The position numbers were made by a program, and so were the translations under genes. Shown one piece after another: positions 25,565 through 36,365 of a stretch of DNA of 64,000 bases. This stretch comes from Pseudomonas sp. S09G 359. GTDB lineage: Bacteria > Pseudomonadota > Gammaproteobacteria > Pseudomonadales > Pseudomonadaceae. Each line of letters starts with the position of its first letter. Within the stretch, counting starts at the first letter, position 1. The stretch is from assembly GCF_002843605.1 (NCBI RefSeq), contig NZ_CP025263.1:3067501-3131500 (forward strand). Reading direction: 5' to 3'. The notes beneath the pieces are model-generated. The model had not been told where the DNA came from. It saw only the letters and a list, made by a program, of their open reading frames with translations, and searched no databases.

Positions 25565-26662
25565 TTAAACCAGGTGCTGACCGAAGAAACCTGACAATTT
25601 GTCGACGGCGGGGCCGACATATTGCGGTTTGTCGTACATGTCGATATGCGTTGCACCGGGCACCAGGTGGAGTTCCTTGGGCTGCTTCGCGTTCTTGTAC
25701 GCCACTTCGCTGAAGTACAGGCTGTCGGCGTTAGCGCCAGCGATCATCAGCACCGGCCGTGGTGAAATAGTTTCGATCTGATCAAAGGCGAAGAACGCCA
25801 TTTGTGCGGGCAGGGCGGAGAACACTGAGCGGCCGGGGGCGTTCGGGTGCTGGCCGCGCGGGGTGCGGTAATACTCATAGCCTTCGCGGTACATGACCGG
25901 CGTGCTGGGAGTAAAATCCTTGCTTGATTCCGGCACCGTCGCGGTCAGCCGAATCGGCTCACCACGCGCCTCGCGACTGCGTTGCGCCGAGGCGTCCTGC
26001 AGCATTTTCATCCGCTCCTCATAGCTACGGGCATTGGCCAGGCCGTTGCGGCGCAGGTCACCAATATCCGCGGCGCTGACGGTGGCTACGGCTTTGATGC
26101 GTTGCTCTGTCTGCGCGGCGTTCAGCACATAGCCACCGCCCCCGCAGATGCCCAGGGAGCCGATGCGATTGGCATTTACTTGGGCCAATGTGTTGAGGAA
26201 GTCCACCGAACTGCTGATGTCATCGACGCGCGCGGTAGGCAGTTCCATCAAGCGTGGCTCACCGCCGCTGTCGCCCTGGTAAGAGGCGTCGTAAGCCAAG
26301 GTGATAAAGCCCTGTTGGGCCAGGCGCAGCGCGTACAGGCCGGCGGTTTGCTCTTTGACGCCGCCGATGGGGTGAGTGATGACAATGGCGGGGTACTGCT
26401 TGTTGGCATCAAAGTGGGCGGGTTTGAACAGGTTGGCAGTGATATGACTGCCCGTATTGCGGTTGGGGTAGCTCACACGCTCGATCGCGACACCCTGTGG
26501 GTCAGGCTGGCCAATGACGGTAAGGCCGGAGGCGGCTTTGGTTTGAGCAGACGCCAGGCCTGGTGCGAGCAACCCAGACCCGGCAATCGCAACACTGCAC
26601 AGCGCGACTGCTGAGGTACCAATGAAAATACGGCGATTTTCGTCTACGTCACTTCTTTTCAT
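25565..26662 (-). CDS. Exported alpha/beta hydrolase with cysteine nucleophile
   Basis: A 365-residue hydrolase. The N-terminus has a Tat-like signal (ENRRIFIGTSAVALCSVAIA, cleavage near ASA). The nucleophile elbow reads GICGGGG, so Cys takes the place of the usual Ser, as in dienelactone hydrolases. The later acid (AGANADS) and His (GATHIDMYD) complete a plausible triad. Oxyanion-side motif ITHPIGGVKEQ is typical of the DLH/acetyl-xylan-esterase-like group. It is the first gene of the five-gene ior operon and follows a 21-bp-repeat promoter. The substrate is unknown. Confidence 0.82.
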   Translation of the reverse strand: MKRSDVDENRRIFIGTSAVALCSVAIAGSGLLAPGLASAQTKAASGLTVIGQPDPQGVAIERVSYPNRNTGSHITANLFKPAHFDANKQYPAIVITHPIGGVKEQTAGLYALRLAQQGFITLAYDASYQGDSGGEPRLMELPTARVDDISSSVDFLNTLAQVNANRIGSLGICGGGGYVLNAAQTEQRIKAVATVSAADIGDLRRNGLANARSYEERMKMLQDASAQRSREARGEPIRLTATVPESSKDFTPSTPVMYREGYEYYRTPRGQHPNAPGRSVFSALPAQMAFFAFDQIETISPRPVLMIAGANADSLYFSEVAYKNAKQPKELHLVPGATHIDMYDKPQYVGPAVDKLSGFFGQHLV

Positions 26663-26702
26663 GGCTGACTCCGGGGGGCGGCATGGGGGTGGAGAGTAAA
26701 AA

Positions 26703-26756
26703 AGTATAAGTGGGCACCCTGGTCGCTCGTTTGCTCAAACGGTGGAGATGATTGCC
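26703..26756 (-). promoter_or_regulatory. Tandem 21-bp direct-repeat promoter of the hydrolase-ior operon
   Basis: On the minus strand atcAGGCAAT (core 26756-26751) is followed 21 bp later by a weaker half-site gtttGAGCAA (core 26735-26731). TATACT (26708-26703) begins exactly 27 bp after the second half-site and is the likely -10 box, about 40 bp before the start codon. It is back to back with the YkgJ site. Confidence 0.65.
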
Positions 26757-26817
26757 TGATATGGCGATATTGAGTGGCTGTCTCGACTGTGCAAACAGCC
26801 GGGCAGCAAACATCTTG

Positions 26818-26875
26818 AATCAGGCAATGATGCCGCTGGATAAGGCAATTTCAGGCGCGATTAACTTTTCATACT
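26818..26875 (+). promoter_or_regulatory. Tandem 21-bp direct-repeat promoter of the YkgJ-like gene
   Basis: Half-sites aatcAGGCAAT (core 26823-26828) and ataAGGCAAT (core 26844-26849) are 21 bp apart. CATACT at 26870-26875 begins 26 bp after the second core, one base closer than in the xdhC and ABM promoters. Confidence 0.7.
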
Positions 26876-26916
26876 CACCGGTGCCAAGGCTTTCCCGACC
26901 CGTGTGAGTAGGTTTT

Positions 26917-27663
26917 ATGAATAACAACGCAATTCGATTTGCCTGTAACGGCTGCGGCGTTTGCTGCAAGGGCCGCCTGATTCCCCTGACATTGAGTGAA
27001 ACCCGGCAATGGTTGCTGCGAGGCCACGATGTGGCTGTGCTGCTGGAGGCGTTCGATGAATCGACCTGGGCAGCGCAGCCCGGCGAATACGCCCACAGCG
27101 CGAAGCGTGCTGTTGAAGTGGTGAGTGGGCGTGCCCCCGTTCGTGTCGTTGCGGTCATGGCCGCAAATGCGCTCGGGCAGTGCCCGAACCTGGGTGCGGA
27201 TGATCGGTGCGGTATTTATGACCAGCGGCCGCTGGTGTGCCGTATCTATCCGATGGAAATCAACCCGTTCATAGCCTTGCGCCCTGAAAACAAGGCCTGT
27301 GCGCCGCAGGTATGGGAAACGGGTGAGGTGTTGTTCACAGACCGGATCGTCGACCCGCTGCTGCATGACCAGGTCGAACGCTCACGACAAGCCGACCGCG
27401 ACGATGCCGAGGCAAAGATCGCCGTGTGTGAAGATCTGGGGCTGAACGTTGCGGCGTGGAAAGGCAATGCGCTGGCGGTGTATCTACCCGCGCACGCAAC
27501 CCTGCTGGCGGCGATCAATCGCTACGATGCGGGGCAGCACTCGCCAACCGCGGCGGCGTGGAAGGTGCGGGCGGATGACGACACCTTGCGCGCGCAACTT
27601 GATGCGCTCGGTGTGGCATTGGCTGAGCAAAACCAGGCTGATTATATTTTTCACCGGGTCTAG
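26917..27663 (+). CDS. YkgJ-family cysteine-cluster protein
   Basis: A 248-residue cytosolic protein. The N-terminal cluster CNGCGVCCKG and later Cys residues (CGIYDQRPLVCRIYP) form the zinc- or iron-binding pattern of the YkgJ/Fe-S oxidoreductase-like family; biochemical roles in this family are mostly unproven. It is longer than the ~110-residue minimal members. It stands alone, divergent from the hydrolase-ior operon, with which it shares a matched pair of operators. Confidence 0.82.
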   Translation: MNNNAIRFACNGCGVCCKGRLIPLTLSETRQWLLRGHDVAVLLEAFDESTWAAQPGEYAHSAKRAVEVVSGRAPVRVVAVMAANALGQCPNLGADDRCGIYDQRPLVCRIYPMEINPFIALRPENKACAPQVWETGEVLFTDRIVDPLLHDQVERSRQADRDDAEAKIAVCEDLGLNVAAWKGNALAVYLPAHATLLAAINRYDAGQHSPTAAAWKVRADDDTLRAQLDALGVALAEQNQADYIFHRV

Positions 27664-27672
27664 AAGGGTGAC

Positions 27673-27694
27673 AGGCGACGCAAGGGCGTCGCCT
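27673..27694. terminator. Hairpin between convergent genes
   Basis: A 9-bp stem, aggcgacgc/gcgtcgcct, with a four-base loop lies between the YkgJ and aldo/keto reductase stops. The T-tracts are short (about three), so it may act weakly in either direction. Confidence 0.55.
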
Positions 27695-27706
27695 TTCACG
27701 TTCACG

Positions 27707-28850
<1,144 letters not shown>

Positions 28851-28908
28851 CTGACGATTATTCAACGACCGCGAGAAAATCAGCCCTGACGGGCTCGAAG
28901 TTCGCCGG

Positions 28909-28969
28909 AACAGGCAGTATTTGCCTTGAATCGGGCAAGTCGCGAGTTGGCTGCAACGCCGAAGATAGG
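28909..28969 (+). promoter_or_regulatory. Tandem 21-bp direct-repeat promoter of the orphan RND pump
   Basis: Half-sites aacAGGCAGT (core 28913-28917) and aatcGGGCAAG (core 28934-28938) are 21 bp apart. A weak -10-like GATAGG starts at 28964. The pump start codon is at 29007. Confidence 0.6.
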
Positions 28970-29006
28970 CGCGCTTTAAACCGCCCGCGTTGAACCGGAG
29001 TGATAC

Positions 29007-32000
29007 ATGTCGAAGTTTTTCATTGAACGCCCGATTTTTGCGTGGGTGCTGGCCCTGATTGTCATGCTGGTGGGCACGTTGTCGATTCTTAACCTGCCCA
29101 TCAACCAATACCCCACCATCGCGGCGCCCGCTGTTGCAATTCAGGTCAACTACCCGGGGGCTTCGGCCCAAACCGTGCAGGACACCGTGGTGCAGGTGAT
29201 CGAACAGCAAATGAACGGTATCGATAACCTTCGCTACATCGCGTCGGAGAGTAACTCCGATGGCAGCATGCGGATTATCGTGACCTTCAACCAGGGCACC
29301 GACTCGGACATTGCCCAGGTCCAGGTGCAGAACAAGCTCAACCTCGCGTCGCCGCTACTGCCACGCGAGGTGCAACAACAGGGCTTGCGGGTCACCAAGT
29401 TCCAACAAAACTTCATGATGTTTATCGGGCTGGTGTCCACTGACGGTCAATACACCAAGGAAGACCTGTCCAACTACATCGTTTCGAACATTCAGGACCC
29501 GATTTCCAGAACCTCTGGCGTGGGTGATTTCCAGGTGTGGGGCACTCAATACGCGATGCGTGTGTGGCTCGATCCTGCCCGGCTCAACCAGTTCCAGCTG
29601 ACGCCGGTGGATGTGACGCAAGCGATCGAAGCGCAGAACGTGCAGGTTGCTTCAGGTGCGATTGGCGGCCTGCCTGCGCGCAGTGGCACGGTGTTCACTG
29701 CGACCATCATCGGCAAGACGCGCCTGCAAACCTCAGAGCAGTTCGGGGACATCCTGCTGAAAGTCAACGCCGACGGTTCCCAGGTGCGCCTCAGTGATGT
29801 GGCAAGCATTGGCCTGGGCAGCGAGAACTACAGCATTGACGCACAAAGTAATGGCCGGCCCGCGTCGGGCATTGCGATTCGATTGGCCACTGGCGCCAAC
29901 GCGCTGGACACGGCCAAAGCCATCCGTGCGACAGTGGATCGCTTGAAGCCTTTTTTCCCGGTCGGGGTCGAGGCGATTTACCCCTATGACACGACTCCGG
30001 TGGTCACTGAGTCGATCAAGGGCGTGGTCTACACGCTGATGGAGGCGGTGGTACTGGTGTTTCTGGTGATGTTGCTGTTTTTGCAGAACCTGCGTGCCAC
30101 GATCATCACCACCATGACGGTGCCAGTAGTCCTCCTGGGAACCTTCGGGATACTGGCTGCGGCGGGGTTTTCGATCAACACACTGACCATGTTCGGCATG
30201 ATCCTGGCCATTGGTTTGCTGGTGGATGACGCCATCGTCGTGGTCGAAAACGTCGAACGGGTCATGGCCGAGGAGCATTTGTCGCCCAAGGCCGCCACGC
30301 GCAAATCGATGCAGCAGATCCAGGGCGCCCTGATTGGTATCGCGCTGGTGCTGTCGGCGGTATTGCTGCCGATGGCGTTCTTCGGCGGTTCCACCGGGGT
30401 GATCTACCGTCAATTCTCGATCACGATTGTTTCGGCCATGGTGCTCTCGGTGTTCGTGGCCTTGATCTTTACGCCGGCATTGTGCGCAACGATGCTCAAG
30501 CCGATTGATCCACGTGAGCACGGCAAGCCCAAACGCGGCTTTTTCGGCTGGTTCAACCGCGGCTTCGATGCCTTTGTAAATGGCTACGAGCGTGGGGTGG
30601 GCCAGATCATCCGTAACAAGGTGCCGGGCTTTGTGGTGTACCTGGTGATTGTAGCCGGCATGGTCTGGTTGTTTACGCGCATTCCCGCCTCGTTCTTGCC
30701 CGCCGAAGATCAGGGTGTGATCTTTACGCAGGTGCAGACACCGGCCAACAGTTCGGCCGAAACCACGCAAAAGGTCCTCGACCGCATGACTGGGTTTCTA
30801 CTCGACACGCAGCAGGGTGAGGGCAAGGCCGTGAGTTCGGTGTTTACCATCAATGGTTTCAACTTTGCCGGCCGAGGACAGAACTCAGGGATTGCGTTCG
30901 TACTGCTCAAACCCTGGGATGAGCGCGACAGTGACAACACGGTGTTCAACGTTGCACAGCGTGCGCAACAGGCGTTCTCGAAGTACCGCGACGCGATGGT
31001 GTTCGCCATTGTGCCGCCCTCCGTGCGGGAGCTGGGTAATGCCACGGGGTTTGACTTCTACCTGCAAGATCAAGACAACGTTGGTCATGAAAAGCTCATG
31101 GAAGCGCGTGGCAGGTTCATTGAGCTGGCCGCGCAAAGCCCGATCCTCGCGGCCGTTCGGCCCAATGGCCTGACCGATGAACCGCAGTACCACCTGACCA
31201 TCGACGATGAACGCGCGCGGGCCATGGGGATTTCCCTTACCGACATCAACACCACGCTGTCGGTGGCTTATGGGAGCAGTTACGTCAACGACTTCATTGA
31301 CCGTGGCAGGGTCAAGCGGGTGTACGTGCAGGGTGACCCGGACTCACGTAACTCGGCCGAAGACCTGTCCAAATGGTTTGTGCGTAACAGCCAGGGCCGA
31401 ATGGTGCCGTTCTCGGCATTTGCCAGCGCCGAGTGGGGGTACGGTTCGCCGAAATTGTCACGCTACAACGGCGTACCCGCCGAGCAGATTCTCGGTACGC
31501 CTGCGCCCGGTTACAGCTCGGGGCAGGCCATGGACGAAGTCGAGCGTATCGCTGCAGAGCTGCCGCCAGGTGTGGGCATCTCGTTCACTGGCCTGTCTTA
31601 TGAAGAGCGCCTTTCCGGCTCGCAGGCGCCGGCTTTGTATGCGTTATCAATACTGGTGGTGTTTCTGTGTCTGGCGGCGCTCTATGAAAGCTGGACGATT
31701 CCGATCGCGGTGATGTTGGTGGTGCCCCTTGGCGTGATCGGCGCCTTGATGGCCACCGCCATGCGCGGGTTGTCCAACGACGTGTTCTTCCAGGTCGGGC
31801 TGTTGGTGACGGTGGGGCTGGCGGCAAAAAACGCGATTCTGATCGTTGAGTTCGCCAAGGAGCTGCATGAGAAAGGTAAACCGCTGCTCGAAGCCACTGT
31901 CGAGGCAAGTCGCATGCGTTTGCGCCCGATCATCATGACCTCAATGGCTTTTATCCTCGGCGTGCTGCCGCTGACCATTTCCAGTGGTGCCGGCTCCGGT

Positions 32001-32162
32001 AGCCAGCACGCGATCGGTACCGGCGTGATCGGCGGCATGATCACCGCCACGGTGCTGGCAGTTTTTTGGGTGCCGCTGTTCTTCGTCGCCGTGTCGTCGT
32101 TGTTCAAAGGCAAGCCTGTGCAGCCGCGTGACACGGCGACGGAAGATGTGGCAGAGCGCTGA
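29007..32162 (+). CDS. RND efflux transporter without adaptor or channel gene
   Basis: A 1051-residue HAE1-type proton-driven exporter (MexB/MexD/AcrB-like). Start [18 protein letters not shown], the TM4 Asp pair in [17 protein letters not shown] and the TM10 Lys in [12 protein letters not shown] are present, so it looks functional. RND pumps normally follow an adaptor gene, but here the upstream gene is a divergent reductase and the downstream gene is a convergent TonB receptor. It must borrow an adaptor and channel, or be recently separated from them. It carries its own 21-bp-repeat operator, linking it to the redox regulon. Confidence 0.93.
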   Translation: MSKFFIERPIFAWVLALIVMLVGTLSILNLPINQYPTIAAPAVAIQVNYPGASAQTVQDTVVQVIEQQMNGIDNLRYIASESNSDGSMRIIVTFNQGTDSDIAQVQVQNKLNLASPLLPREVQQQGLRVTKFQQNFMMFIGLVSTDGQYTKEDLSNYIVSNIQDPISRTSGVGDFQVWGTQYAMRVWLDPARLNQFQLTPVDVTQAIEAQNVQVASGAIGGLPARSGTVFTATIIGKTRLQTSEQFGDILLKVNADGSQVRLSDVASIGLGSENYSIDAQSNGRPASGIAIRLATGANALDTAKAIRATVDRLKPFFPVGVEAIYPYDTTPVVTESIKGVVYTLMEAVVLVFLVMLLFLQNLRATIITTMTVPVVLLGTFGILAAAGFSINTLTMFGMILAIGLLVDDAIVVVENVERVMAEEHLSPKAATRKSMQQIQGALIGIALVLSAVLLPMAFFGGSTGVIYRQFSITIVSAMVLSVFVALIFTPALCATMLKPIDPREHGKPKRGFFGWFNRGFDAFVNGYERGVGQIIRNKVPGFVVYLVIVAGMVWLFTRIPASFLPAEDQGVIFTQVQTPANSSAETTQKVLDRMTGFLLDTQQGEGKAVSSVFTINGFNFAGRGQNSGIAFVLLKPWDERDSDNTVFNVAQRAQQAFSKYRDAMVFAIVPPSVRELGNATGFDFYLQDQDNVGHEKLMEARGRFIELAAQSPILAAVRPNGLTDEPQYHLTIDDERARAMGISLTDINTTLSVAYGSSYVNDFIDRGRVKRVYVQGDPDSRNSAEDLSKWFVRNSQGRMVPFSAFASAEWGYGSPKLSRYNGVPAEQILGTPAPGYSSGQAMDEVERIAAELPPGVGISFTGLSYEERLSGSQAPALYALSILVVFLCLAALYESWTIPIAVMLVVPLGVIGALMATAMRGLSNDVFFQVGLLVTVGLAAKNAILIVEFAKELHEKGKPLLEATVEASRMRLRPIIMTSMAFILGVLPLTISSGAGSGSQHAIGTGVIGGMITATVLAVFWVPLFFVAVSSLFKGKPVQPRDTATEDVAER

Positions 32163-32167
32163 AACGC

Positions 32168-34243
32168 TCAGAAGTCCAGCGTCACCCCGCTATACAACGC
32201 GCGCCCGTCGCCGGGTGAATGCAGCGAGGCCTGCGCGCCGTCGGGGTCGTACCAGACATACTCGTAATAGCGGTTGGTGAGGTTCTTCAGTTGCAGGTCA
32301 ACGCTTAGCGACTCAGAAACGCGGTACGTCGCCCCCAGGTTCATCAAGACGTAGCCGCCGTACGTGCCCTGGGTGTTCTCGCGTTCCAGATAGTAATTCG
32401 TCTGGCCGTTCATCCAGGCGCTGAGTTGCAGCGCAGGCGTGGCCTGGTAGCTGATGCCGGCGTTGTACAGGTGGTGGGGGATGTGGTCGATTTCCCGGCC
32501 TTTGCTGTTTGGCAATGTCGCGCTGGGCTGGAGGATTTTCGAGTACTGCCAGGCGTAGGCCATCCAGATCTCGGTGCGCTCATTGGGGTGCAGGTTCAAC
32601 TGGGCGTCGTAGCCCCAGCGGCGGGTCTCGCCGACGTTATCCGACTCGCCACTCGGGTCGTTGAGCCGCCGGCTGACTTCGCCACTGGCCTCCTGCTGCC
32701 AATAAGCCACGCGGCCGTCGATCCAGTCAGCGGGGGTGAACTTGATCCCGGTCTCCCACCCTTCATTGATGGACGGCGCCAGGTCGGTATCCCTCGGCGG
32801 AATCTTGTAGGCCGCCGCGCCGGTGCCGACCTGGAACGTACGCCCCCAGTTGGCATACACACTGGCCACCTTCCAGGGTGAATACACCACGCTGAGCTTG
32901 GGCTGTTTGATCAGCCCGTAGTCGTTGATGGCGTAGTCCTGGCCGGTCATCTGGTCTGTGAAGTCACCCTGGATCTTGTCGACCCGGTACGCCGGGATAA
33001 TTTTGAGCGACTCGAAGGGTTTGATCTCGGCCTGGAGGTAGGTGCCGTAAGTGTCGAAGTCAAATCGCTGGTCGCGGGTTTGTGCCAGGCGCGCGCGGTC
33101 CCGGGTGCGGTAGCGTTCGCTGGTGTTCTGTTGCTGTTGCACATCTGCGCCGCCTTCCAGGGCGAAGTCGTAAAGCCAGCTGACCTGCGGCCGCCAGGTC
33201 AGGGAGGTGAGGGCGCCATACTGGGTTTCGTAGGCGTCGCGCTCCTGCTGGGCGCTGGTGCGCCAGTATTGGGTCCAGCGTCGGTCATCGAAGGTGTTGA
33301 CGTAGGTTTTCGCCGACCAGGCCAGGTGCTCGGCCAACTCGGTGTCGAAATGCACGCTGAGCTGGTTCATCCGCCGCGTGCCTTGGTCGGTGGCGTTGTA
33401 GCTGTTGGTCATGGTTGGGTGGCGGTGCGCATCGTCTTCGCTCAAGTAGCCGGGCTCCTGTGCCTCGGTTTCGTAGTGACGGGCGATCAGTCCGATGCGG
33501 TAGCTGTCGTCGTCCGGGGTGTAGAACCATTTTCCGGACAGCGAAAACCTGTCCGCCTGCGCGTGATCGCGGTAACCGTCGGACTGCTGATACGCGAAGA
33601 AGTAATTCTGCGTCCAGTTGCTGCCCTCGATGCCTTTGGCGAGTTGCGCCTCCTGGGTGTTGTAACTGCCGTAGCGCAGCCGTGCCTTGGTGTACTCGCC
33701 GCCGGTGCGCGTAAGCATGTTCACGTTGCCGGCGATGTTGTTCAGGCCATAGCGAGCATCGCTGGTGCCGCGCACCACTTCGATGCTGTCCAGTTCCAGC
33801 GGGAAAATCATGTCCATAAAGGGCATGTTGCCGTCATTGCTGTTGCTCGGAATGCCATCGATCAGCAGCTTCACCGCATTCACTTCGCCTTCGCCGTTGA
33901 AGCCGCGAAACGAGATCTTGCCGGAAGTGGTGCCTTGATTGAACTCGGTGAGCATCACCCCCGGCGCGCGGCTGAACAGCTCCCAGCTGTAGTTGACCGG
34001 CATTTTCTCGAGAATGTCGGCGCCGAGAATATCCACCGAACTGAGCACACTGGCGGTGCTTAAGGGGCCGCTGCTGGCGGATGAGCCCTGGACCGTCACG
34101 GTGCCGAGGGTGAGGGTGGAATCTTCAGTAGTAGCGGCGGTGGCGAACGGGTGAAACGTGAACAGGCCGGTTGAAAGCAGCGGCCACAGGTAACGCGAAC
34201 CCGGGCGACGCTTGGCGCCGGGCACACAGGATGGAGCAGGCAT
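32168..34243 (-). CDS. TonB-dependent outer-membrane receptor
   Basis: A 691-residue receptor. I chose 34243 (MPAPSCVPG) because AAGAGG lies upstream; 34279 is also open. The plug domain (~60-170) has VLSSVDILGADILEKMPV and IDGIPSNSNDGNMPFMD; the 22-strand barrel ends in the expected aromatic residue (VTLDF). Substrate class is unclear; it resembles ferric-siderophore or ferric-citrate receptors in general layout. The small DUF2946 gene lies 51 bp upstream on the same strand and probably shares its transcript. Confidence 0.9.
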   Translation of the reverse strand: MPAPSCVPGAKRRPGSRYLWPLLSTGLFTFHPFATAATTEDSTLTLGTVTVQGSSASSGPLSTASVLSSVDILGADILEKMPVNYSWELFSRAPGVMLTEFNQGTTSGKISFRGFNGEGEVNAVKLLIDGIPSNSNDGNMPFMDMIFPLELDSIEVVRGTSDARYGLNNIAGNVNMLTRTGGEYTKARLRYGSYNTQEAQLAKGIEGSNWTQNYFFAYQQSDGYRDHAQADRFSLSGKWFYTPDDDSYRIGLIARHYETEAQEPGYLSEDDAHRHPTMTNSYNATDQGTRRMNQLSVHFDTELAEHLAWSAKTYVNTFDDRRWTQYWRTSAQQERDAYETQYGALTSLTWRPQVSWLYDFALEGGADVQQQQNTSERYRTRDRARLAQTRDQRFDFDTYGTYLQAEIKPFESLKIIPAYRVDKIQGDFTDQMTGQDYAINDYGLIKQPKLSVVYSPWKVASVYANWGRTFQVGTGAAAYKIPPRDTDLAPSINEGWETGIKFTPADWIDGRVAYWQQEASGEVSRRLNDPSGESDNVGETRRWGYDAQLNLHPNERTEIWMAYAWQYSKILQPSATLPNSKGREIDHIPHHLYNAGISYQATPALQLSAWMNGQTNYYLERENTQGTYGGYVLMNLGATYRVSESLSVDLQLKNLTNRYYEYVWYDPDGAQASLHSPGDGRALYSGVTLDF

Positions 34244-34294
34244 GAGGCAAACCTCTTGATGACCAAAAGACGAACACAACGGATGTGAGGTCGA

Positions 34295-34684
34295 TCAGGC
34301 CACAGGCGAGGCGCGGGGGCTCAGGTTCGGCCAGCGAATCCTGGGATGCAGTGCTGGCAGGGGCGGGTTGTCGAGGAGCGTATCCGGCGTGAAGCGTGGC
34401 AGCCAATGCCGATAGTAGTCAGACGGCAGCGCGGCCAGGCCCGCATGGCCACAGCAGCAGTCGCTGTGTTTCATCGCGGTTTTTGCCGGGCCTGACTGCA
34501 TCGGGTCGATCAGCTTGGCAAACCCTGGCGGCAGGGCTTGCGAGCCACCTGCCGAGCAAAAACCGCCCCACAGCATCAGGCCGACGTCCGGCGGCTGCAT
34601 TGCGCGGCTCAGCGGCATGGCCAGCATGTTCAGCAACAGGGCCATGCAGGCGAGCCAGGGGCTTATGCGTTTGAACGTGACCAT
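34295..34684 (-). CDS. DUF2946-family small exported protein
   Basis: A 129-residue protein. It starts with ATG at 34684 or the adjacent GTG at 34687. A hydrophobic N-terminal segment (~9-28, ISPWLACMALLLNMLAMPLS) is followed by a Cys/His-rich centre (HSDCCCGHAG), as in DUF2946 proteins that often accompany metal-related TonB receptors. The Cys/His cluster suggests metal binding; this is inference. It is co-directional with the receptor gene. Confidence 0.75.
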   Translation of the reverse strand: MVTFKRISPWLACMALLLNMLAMPLSRAMQPPDVGLMLWGGFCSAGGSQALPPGFAKLIDPMQSGPAKTAMKHSDCCCGHAGLAALPSDYYRHWLPRFTPDTLLDNPPLPALHPRIRWPNLSPRASPVA

Positions 34685-34825
34685 CACGGATGTCGAGGCA
34701 AAAGGGGCGTGTATTTAGCCGCAGTCAAGGCGTGAAGTAAAACGCGCTATTTTGCCGCAGGCCCGGCGAGCGCAGTGTTGGTAGCGCAACAGCGGTTCAA
34801 TAAAGTGTTCGATTGCCCAAGCCGC

Positions 34826-34919
34826 AATGTGGCAGTGGGCTTGCCCGCGATAGCGTCATATCAGCCGACACAGGCATTGGCTGACACACGGCTATCGCGG
34901 GCAAGCCTGCTTCCACATT
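34826..34919. repeat. REPIN: inverted pair of REP sequences
   Basis: Two REP elements containing GGCTTGCCCGCGATAGC lie head to head: one at 34826-34854 and its reverse complement at 34891-34919. An inner stem (TCAGCC/GGCTGA) lies at 34861-34884. The unit could fold into a long hairpin. Such elements are dispersed by RAYT transposases in fluorescent pseudomonads. It occupies most of the intergenic region 34685-35016, in which I see nothing else. Confidence 0.85.
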
Positions 34920-35016
34920 CGCGCTCTGACGGCTTGGCATGAATTGTGTTGTCACCCCACTGGCGCTGACCCGACAACGGGAGGGAAACCCCTACCTTTC
35001 ATAAGAAACCACACCC

Positions 35017-36357
35017 ATGCACAACGTCTTGCAACGCACCGTCATCGCCAGCCTGCTGGCCCTCGGGGCCCTGGGCGGGCCCTTGTCTACCGTGGCCCAG
35101 GCCGCCAACGATCAACAGTTCATCCCGCTGGCCACCTACCGGGTCGGCGCGTATGCCTCCAGCGGGATTCCGTGGTGGGCAGGGGAGATCGATTACTTCC
35201 GCTACATCAACGAGGTCGAAGGCGGCGTGAACGGCGTCAAACTGGTCTGGCAGGAATGTGAGACGGAATGGAAGACCGACCGCATCATCGAATGCTACGA
35301 ACGCTACAAGACCGGCCTGGATGGCGCGCCGACCGGGTTCTTCTTCACCCATAGCACGCCGGCGTCCTATGCCTTGATGGACCGCGCCGCCGTTGACCAT
35401 ATCCCGCTGATCGACGGCGCGGGCGGGCGCACCGAATCTACCGACGGCCGTGTGTTTCCCTATGCGTTCCCGTTGTTGCTCAACTACTACGGCCAGGCGT
35501 CGGTGGGGATTAATTATATTGCCCAGCGCGAGGGCGGCCTGGACAAGCTCAAGGGCAAGAAGATCGTCACGGTTTACCACGACTCCGCCTACGGCCGTGA
35601 AACCCAGGCGGCGATGCAGTTACTGGCTGAAAAGTACGGCTTCGAGAATATCCAGATCCCCGTGGCGGACCCCGGCAGCGAGCAATCCACCCAATGGCGC
35701 CAGGTGCGTCAGCTCAACCCGGATTGGGTGTTCCTGCGCACCTGGGGCGTGTCGACCCCGGTGGCGATCAAGACCGCCGTGCGTTTCGGCGTGCCCGTGG
35801 ACCGCCTGATCGGTGATGTGTGGGCCGGTTCCGAAGCCGACGTGATTCCCGCCGGCACCGCTGCCAAGGGCTACCAGGCACTGGCGCCGTTCCCCGGTGG
35901 CGACAACTTTGACATCCATAAAAAGCTCAAGCAGTTCATCCTCGATCCCGGCAAGAGCAACCTCAAGGACACCAGCTACTTCGGCAAAGTCTACTACAAC
36001 ATCGGCTTGATCAATGCGGCGATTGCCGTCGAAGCACTGCGCACCGGCCAGGCCAAGTTCGGCAACCGGGCACTGAACGGCGAGGAAACGCGCTGGGCGT
36101 TCGAACACCTGGATATCGACGCCGCGCGCCTCAAGGCCATGGGCTTCGAAGGGTTGTTGGCGCCCTTGAAGCTGTCCTGCGCCGACCATGAGGGCGGCGG
36201 TTCAGCCCGGGTGCAGCAGTGGGATGGGCAGAAGTGGGTGCTGGTGACCGACTGGCTGCAAGCCGACCGCGCCACCCTGCGTCCGTTGATCGAGGCCAAG
36301 TCTGCCGCGTATGCCCAGGAGAAGGGCATCACGGCGCGTGACTGTGCCGCCGAGTAA
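35017..36357 (+). CDS. Branched-chain-type ABC transporter substrate-binding protein, orphan
   Basis: A 446-residue periplasmic binding protein of the Peripla_BP_6 (LivK/UrtA-like) class. Signal peptide ~1-30 (VIASLLALGALGGPLSTVAQA). The two lobes contain typical stretches: INEVEGGVNGVKLVWQ, IPLIDGAGGRTESTDGRVFPYAF split by family spacing, and VYHDSAYGRETQAAMQLLAEKYGF. No permease or ATPase of the Liv type is adjacent; the neighbouring ABC genes are peptide-type. It may serve a distant transporter or a sensor. The ligand is unknown. Confidence 0.85.
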   Translation: MHNVLQRTVIASLLALGALGGPLSTVAQAANDQQFIPLATYRVGAYASSGIPWWAGEIDYFRYINEVEGGVNGVKLVWQECETEWKTDRIIECYERYKTGLDGAPTGFFFTHSTPASYALMDRAAVDHIPLIDGAGGRTESTDGRVFPYAFPLLLNYYGQASVGINYIAQREGGLDKLKGKKIVTVYHDSAYGRETQAAMQLLAEKYGFENIQIPVADPGSEQSTQWRQVRQLNPDWVFLRTWGVSTPVAIKTAVRFGVPVDRLIGDVWAGSEADVIPAGTAAKGYQALAPFPGGDNFDIHKKLKQFILDPGKSNLKDTSYFGKVYYNIGLINAAIAVEALRTGQAKFGNRALNGEETRWAFEHLDIDAARLKAMGFEGLLAPLKLSCADHEGGGSARVQQWDGQKWVLVTDWLQADRATLRPLIEAKSAAYAQEKGITARDCAAE

Positions 36358-36365
36358 AGCGCCGG

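Noticed and set aside
34826..34919. Possible CRISPR-like or attachment repeat
   Set aside because: Only two inverted copies with the REP core GGCTTGCCCGCGATAGC. There is no regular spacer array and no adjacent integrase or cas gene.
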